Shown: positions 58,845 to 64,000 of the stretch, piece by piece
Layout of the letters: the number at the start of each line of letters is the position of its first letter
Position numbering within the stretch: position 1 is the stretch's first letter
NCBI RefSeq assembly: GCF_020921035.1
Contig: NC_063156.1
Location: 29,684,283-29,748,282 of the forward strand
Length of the DNA: 64,000 nt
From: Rhodamnia argentea
Lineage: Eukaryota; Streptophyta; Magnoliopsida; Myrtales; Myrtaceae
Direction: 5' to 3'
Made by a program: the position numbers and the translations under genes
Notes under the pieces: generated by a model
Seen by the model: the letters and a program-made list of their open reading frames with translations, nothing else
Told to the model about the DNA's origin: nothing
Databases searched by the model: none

Positions 58845-60389
58845 GAAGTGAATAGAGATCTGATTCTGTAGTTCGATTTAGTTTATCAGAATTACAACAG
58901 GCATGGTAGTTTCTAGGTAGATTGTAGTTTTTGCAGCAAACGAGACTGGCCAGTCAGTTCTTGTGAATTAGTTGGAAGAGATCAGTTTGTACCATATAGC
59001 TCCAGACTGGCTTTTCAGAGGTAGAGTTGACCTTGCTGATATGGTTTTGTTAGCTTAATTCCCTCCATCCCCCTTCCAAGATTTTCCTCCTCAAAGGTGT
59101 AAAATGAATTAGCGGACGGGGACTGCCTGTCGAGATTGGTTAACATTGTGAATGAATTTTAGACGTCAATAATGAGACTGAGCATCTTGTAGACTAACCA
59201 TAGAGTATCTTTTAGGTGTCTACTTATCTTTGATATTCTGTGGGCCCCCAATCAGTCTTGGTGGTTTACTTTTCTGGTGTTGGTTCTTTCTCTACATACC
59301 TTCAATCTAAACGCCCGTTGCAAGATCACAAGTTCTATCGAAATGTTGGTCAGCTAGTCTCATCACATTCCAATTCTCCAGTCATTCGCCAAAATTTATC
59401 CGCAGTGTCATTTGTAGTCTTAATGGGCACATGAATTTCACCAATGACATAGTGCCAAAGTTTATATCTTCTACAAAAACTTGATATTTTTCGAGTCGAC
59501 AAAATTTAATTTGAACCATGTTGGGGAGCGAGTAGTAGAAATTTGATATATTCATTTTGGAAAATTGTTACGAGGGAGCCTAAGTTTAAGTATGTTAATA
59601 TATTCAGTTAGACTCACCTTAATTCAAAAGTTAAAGTTAATGAGTTATAGGTCAATTAGAATATATTAATTGTTTTATACCACATCAATTTTTCAATGTG
59701 GGATATTTTTAAAACAACTCACGCGTGCATCTTAACAATCTTCCCTCACATGTGAGCTTAGTGTTAAGTTTTCTCTCTCTTAATCCAAATATCCTTTGCA
59801 TCAAAATATGTAGTTTGTCACCCGGCTTGCACTGTCACACCATAACACCCATCGCTTGAAATGACCATCAACTTTGATATTGATTGTTGTGGAGCGTGCA
59901 ACATAAGTTGGATACCTTTCTCTCGGAAATATCACCAAGAAAAATTCAAAGTCTAAGCCCGCCAATATATCCAATTAGATCTTTTTTCGCTCAAAAGCTT
60001 AAGCCAATGAATCGTGTTGAGTCAAATTTGATATATTGACGGGTTCAGACTTGGACTTCCTCTTGGTGATCTCCCCATGTGAAACATATTGGACTTTAGT
60101 TACGCACTCCTTAACAAACCATTTTGTAAATGGTTTTACATATAACAAATTTTTCAATATATCCATAATATGTACTTTTACCAACGAAAACAACATAATG
60201 GATAAATAATACAAAGGATAGCACCTTAGCGGACAGATACGGTGAGAATAAGGCTAAAAACAAATGTTGCATGTCGAAATAGCTTAGTAACATGTGGCAA
60301 ATCATGACAAAATTTCAATGGAAAAATTTCAAATAAGAGTTTGAAGTGCCATCTTTTTTTCAAAGGAGTGCATGAAATGGATTTTATTT
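58845..60389. other. DEK 3' UTR and intergenic spacer
   Basis: The first 200-300 bases are probable 3' UTR. No gene recognised. A short imperfect inverted repeat lies at 59930-60080. Confidence 0.4.
59930..60080. repeat. Imperfect inverted repeat (hairpin), arms about 45 bases
   Basis: The left arm contains 'atcaccaagaaaaattcaaa' and 'gtctaagcccgccaatatat'; the right arm at about 60030-60077 contains 'atatattgacgggttcagac' and 'ttggacttcctcttggtgat', its diverged reverse complement. The loop is about 50 bases. Confidence 0.6.
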
Positions 60390-60735
60390 TAAAGGGAAAA
60401 TACAACCAAAAACTCTAAACTATACCCATTGTGACAATTTTACCCTAAACTTTTTTTATGGCACAAAAAATCCAAACTTGTACTCATGTGACCCATTTAC
60501 CCCAAACTTATATCCATGTGGGACATTTACCCCGAATTATTTCTATGATGCTAAAAACCCCGAACTTGTGGGCATGTGACATATTTATCCAAGTTTGGGA
60601 TTTATGGTGTCACATAAAAAAGTTTAGGGTAAACGTGTCATATGGGTGTAAGTTTTAGGTTTTTTATGTCACAAAAAAAGTTTGGAATAAATGTGTCACA
60701 GCATGCATGATTTAAAGTGTTTGGTGGCTTTTTTC
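60390..60735. repeat. Family C fold-back repeat
   Basis: The left half contains 'accaaaaactctaaactata', 'ttaccctaaacttttttta' and 'tggcacaaaaaatcc'. The right half mirrors it with 'gtcacaaaaaaagtttgg' and 'tttaaagtgtttggtggc'. Internal units of about 55 bases alternate 'gtgacccatttaccccaaac' style sequence. About 345 bp, no coding capacity. Confidence 0.6.
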
Positions 60736-63700
60736 CTATTTTAAATGAAGGATTGAAGTGGCCAAATTGTCTTTAAAAAGGGCTTGAAGTGTCCAAATCA
60801 TCTCAAATAGGGACTTTTGGCTAGCTGGCTGGCAAGCATGTGACTATTTCGATCGTCATAAAAGGTTATATTAGTAAAAAATATATATATACACTTAGAA
60901 AGTTTTCTTTTCTTTTCATTTTTTGTTTTTGCTTTTTCTCCTTCTCTCCCTGGCCATCGCCGTACTCAAGCGAGAGTCGTCCTCATTGGAGCAATAAGTT
61001 CGGGGTAAGACAGACATCATTGTATATGTGGCGTCTCAAGCACGTCACCCGCTATTAACACTTGGGTTTTAATCATTTTTTTATCTTAGAAAATTAATTA
61101 AAAAATTATAAAAATTATAAAAATTAAAAATCAACTTTGGAACCCTTGGTCAAACATAAGGGACCAATTTTGATAAAAAAAAAATATTTTCGCATTTTGG
61201 AAGAATTTTTTGAAATTTCTTTTCATTTAAAAATAGCCGAAAATTAAAAAAAATTACGATATGAGGCTGGAAAAATCTGAAAAAATATTCAAAATTTTTA
61301 TTTTAATCCCATTTATGTCTGGTCACTTTGGATTTTTGAGGATTCGATTTGGGTCATAGGAAACCCCCCGATTTGGTCAAAGAGATGCGATTTTTGCAAA
61401 ACTTACGGTCAATCGGGCAAGGTCACTGCCATTGTAAGGACCTAATGGCATTCTAGATTCGGGAACCATTCTTACTTTCGCAAATAGCGGTCTAAATCGG
61501 GCTGAACCAGTCTGTTTTTTGTCCACCGATTCACTTGAACCGGACTGGGCCGGTCCAATTGAACCGGGATGGCAACGGCAGAAGCAGCAGAAGCCAAAAA
61601 TGGCCTCCTGCTCTTCTTCTTTCTCGCGTGCGGTCACTGCAGTGAGCTCCAGGTGAGCAGAAGACACGAAAAGAGCTCGGCAGAAAAAGGAGGGCCAAGT
61701 ACCAAGGAGGGCTGGTCTTCTGAGCGGGGAATGGGGAAGTTCCAAGGTGACGGGGGCTCGGTGGTCTTCAAGAGAGGATAGGTGAGGACAGAAAATGGGA
61801 TCAAAGGCAGAGAGGTTTTGGAGAGCAAAAGAACAGAGAGGCAAAAAAAAAAAAAACAAAAAACAAAAAAGAGAGAACGGGCAGAGAGTAGAGCTCGTGG
61901 AGCTCTCGGGAGCTCGGGCGTTTTGCTGGGGAATTCGGCAGAGGATAGGGCGAGTTGAGAGAGAGAGAGAGAGAGCTTGAGAGGTTTTCACAAAAGAGTT
62001 GCTTTTTCACTGGGAGTTGGTCTGAAGAGGGAGAAAAGGAGAGAAATAGAGAAAGTGAGACCCCCATGAAACAGTGAACTCCATGAAAGAAACTCCAAGC
62101 GGCTAAGCTCGATAGTGGCCTTCTCATTCTAGTCATCCCAGGCCATCTCCTTCTAGTAACAAACTCTGGTTGTTGCAGTAGGTTCTAGCAAAAAACGCAG
62201 GTTTGGAAGGAAGGGGGAGAGCCCCAGAAGTCTTTTCTTTGAGAGAGAAAGTGGAGGTCGTTCGGTGAAGAGCTTGCGTTCTGAACTGAGCCTGGCGGTA
62301 GTTCGGGCAGATTCACTCGTGTATGGCCGCAGTGACCAGCGTCGTCGGAGGGAGTGCTCGATCTGGATGAGGCAAATCTATCCGGAGTCGGCGCACAGGA
62401 GCCGCTCGTGGACCTGACTTCTTTGGCGCAACCCGGAAAGTCTCCATTTTGAAGGAGAAGGCGGCCGGACCGACTGAAAGCCCGCCGGTAGACGGGGCCG
62501 ACCATCAAGTCGACGCCAGGACTTCTCGGCCAGTCCAGACCGGTGGCGGAGCGCGAGCAGATCCCGGTGACAGCGCACGAGGAGAGCTGGACCAGTGGCA
62601 GCGGGTGCGAGCAGCTCCTAACCGCGGCGTCGGGGCCACCCGAACGAGTGGCCGAGTGCAAGTAGTTCCCCACGGCGGCGTGGCAAGTGGATCCCGACGG
62701 AGCGATGGCGAGAGGAGCAAGATTTGGCGACGAGCGGGCTGGCGTCGTGGAGTGTTGCAGACCCGCACGTCTATGGAAGAAGACAATGAACAGGTTAGTC
62801 TTCTCGTTTTGTTGCGGCTGAGCTTGGTCTGCTCGTGAGTTAGATCTATTTTGTTCTGGGCGAGAGTGGGTCAAACTGAGAAGAGAAGAGGAGAGTCGCA
62901 TGTGAGAAAATATTGGGTGCCACCAGAGTGCCAGCGCATCTCTGAGTCGCACTATTCAGCGGCTGCTGGCGACGAACGAAGAGCTGACGCTGATGGAGAA
63001 GTGGAGCGGCAAGGAGCGACATTAAGAGAGACAGACTCTTCCCAACTCCGATAAGATCTACTCTTCCCTCTTTCCCTCTCTCTCTCTCTGTATTCTGTGT
63101 GTGGATGCTTAGATCTTTAGCGATCCAGCTTCGAAACTGTGCTGTGGTGCCAATTTCAAGCGATCTTTGCATCTGTGCGATTTGTTGTTCTTCCCATGTT
63201 GAGATCAGAGCTGGCTCGCAGGAGCTGGTTTGCGGCCGCGGTTGTCCTCGAGGTTTTGCAGCTTTGATGGCCATTTTCCTAACTGTTTGTTTGTTCCTAT
63301 TTGTGGTCGTTAGTGATAATTCCCTTTTACGAGAGGTACAGTGTCGGTGTCTCTAGATTCTGCTTCTTTTTTATCCCAAGTTGATTCTTTCGTGTAGTTC
63401 CTTGTAGGAGCGGTAGCACGGAAAAGAGTGCTTTTGGAGTTCTGTGAAATTTCCTTTGTTAAAATTAGACAGACATGGAGAAAGAACAAGGAAAAAACTC
63501 AAATCAGGAACGCTCTCACAAACCATAGACTCTACCCAAGATCCGCCTCGTCGAGTCCGTATCGATCTCTCTCTCTCTGTCTAGGTTTCTCTGTTTTGAT
63601 GAGATTTTGCACCTAAGCTCGTGAATTTTTAATGGTGTCAATTTCATGCATATGTGCTTCTTTTAATTGTGTCCCTTTCGTCAGTGATGATGCCAGGTTG

Positions 63701-64000
63701 TGTCGATTTTATGATTCCCAATAGTTTTTGGAGTTTGTCTTTGGGTGCTTTGAAAACATGCATCTGGATATATTGAAGATACAAAATGAAAGTAGAAACT
63801 TGGGATATATTGCAGTCAGATGAAAAACTACCCAATACTAAATGATTTCTCAAAGTTTTAGTACTTGCAGAGAGCAAATCTTCTCGTATCAAATCAAAAT
63901 GCTCCATATCTAATTCTTCGAAATTCCGGAATATGATTGTCTTTGCTTACTCCATGTCATCTTATTTGCATTAGTTGTACTTGTATTATCATATTGTCAA
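60736..64000. other. Right-end region, no gene assigned
   Basis: AT-rich to about 61330, then increasingly GC-rich, peaking at about 62290-62760. A GA microsatellite lies at 61958-61975 and CT runs at 63068-63090 and 63565-63582. Long frames on both strands (62185-62952 minus, 62449-62838 plus) share biased composition and no recognisable domain. A donor-like CAG|GTTAGT occurs near 62791. It may be an LTR-type element, or promoter and leader exons of a plus-strand gene beyond the window. I cannot decide. Confidence 0.3.

Noticed and set aside
62449..62838. 129-codon plus-strand open frame
   Set aside because: Same GC-rich block and no recognisable motif; the donor-like site at its end is not enough to call a gene.
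62185..62952. 255-codon minus-strand open frame
   Set aside because: Serine/arginine/proline-biased composition, no domain, and overlapping open frames on the other strand, as expected from GC-rich DNA lacking stops.
1..64000. tRNA or rRNA genes
   Set aside because: I looked for GGTTCGAATC-type T-arm motifs and conserved rRNA blocks on both strands and found no convincing candidate; a covariance-model search would be decisive.

Overview
The window is nuclear DNA of a flowering plant, most likely a woody eudicot. The coding exons have GT-AG introns and encode proteins closest, from memory, to Arabidopsis families. The intergenic DNA is AT-rich and crowded with fold-back repeats. One repeat family pairs arms reading like 'gccacgtagga' and 'ggtttaggact' with a GC-rich core; I associate this style with Myrtaceae (Eucalyptus relatives). 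That placement is an inference from memory, not a search result.

Seven protein genes are supported. From left to right they are: an SPL13-like SBP-box transcription factor with a miR156 site (minus, 135-2100); the SUMO E1 small subunit SAE1 in ten exons (plus, 8263-11206); an unrecognised single-exon protein with a C-terminal membrane segment (plus, 12648-13136); a two-domain heavy-metal-associated isoprenylated protein of HIPP7 type (plus, 23190-24891); a short HVA22/TB2-DP1 protein (plus, 32538-33833); a steroleosin-type hydroxysteroid dehydrogenase (minus, 47939-50131); and a DEK-domain chromatin protein in eleven exons (plus, 52050-58844). Every proposed splice junction keeps the frame and uses GT-AG. 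The genes do not form an operon or shared pathway; this is ordinary eukaryotic gene order. The HVA22 and steroleosin genes both have ACGTG and RY-like motifs upstream, which would fit ABA or seed regulation.

Between the genes lie several repeat layers. 3.5-7 kb: two fold-back/hAT-like elements and half of a third. 13.8-14.7 kb: a 908-bp hAT-like non-autonomous element with a near-perfect 8-bp target duplication. 16-21.2 kb: three copies of the GC-core fold-back family plus a tandem triplication with a 532-bp unit. 27.9-28.2 kb: a decayed piece of chloroplast atpA. 28.5-29.1 kb: a second hAT-like copy. 30.6-31.2 kb: another fold-back copy.

The most unusual block is 34.3-47.9 kb. A satellite-like array with a monomer of about 510 bp and internal subrepeats (36.3-41.6 and 44.7-45.3 kb) is split by a roughly 3.03-kb insertion that looks like a solo LTR. 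The array is bracketed by two diverged copies of a unique segment (about 34.3-36.0 and 45.3-47.85 kb).

The last 3 kb (61-64 kb) hold low-complexity and GC-rich sequence that I could not assign to a gene. I saw no tRNA, rRNA, CRISPR array or plausible multi-gene novel system. The strongest leads are structural: the satellite, its insertion, the duplication and the fold-back elements.
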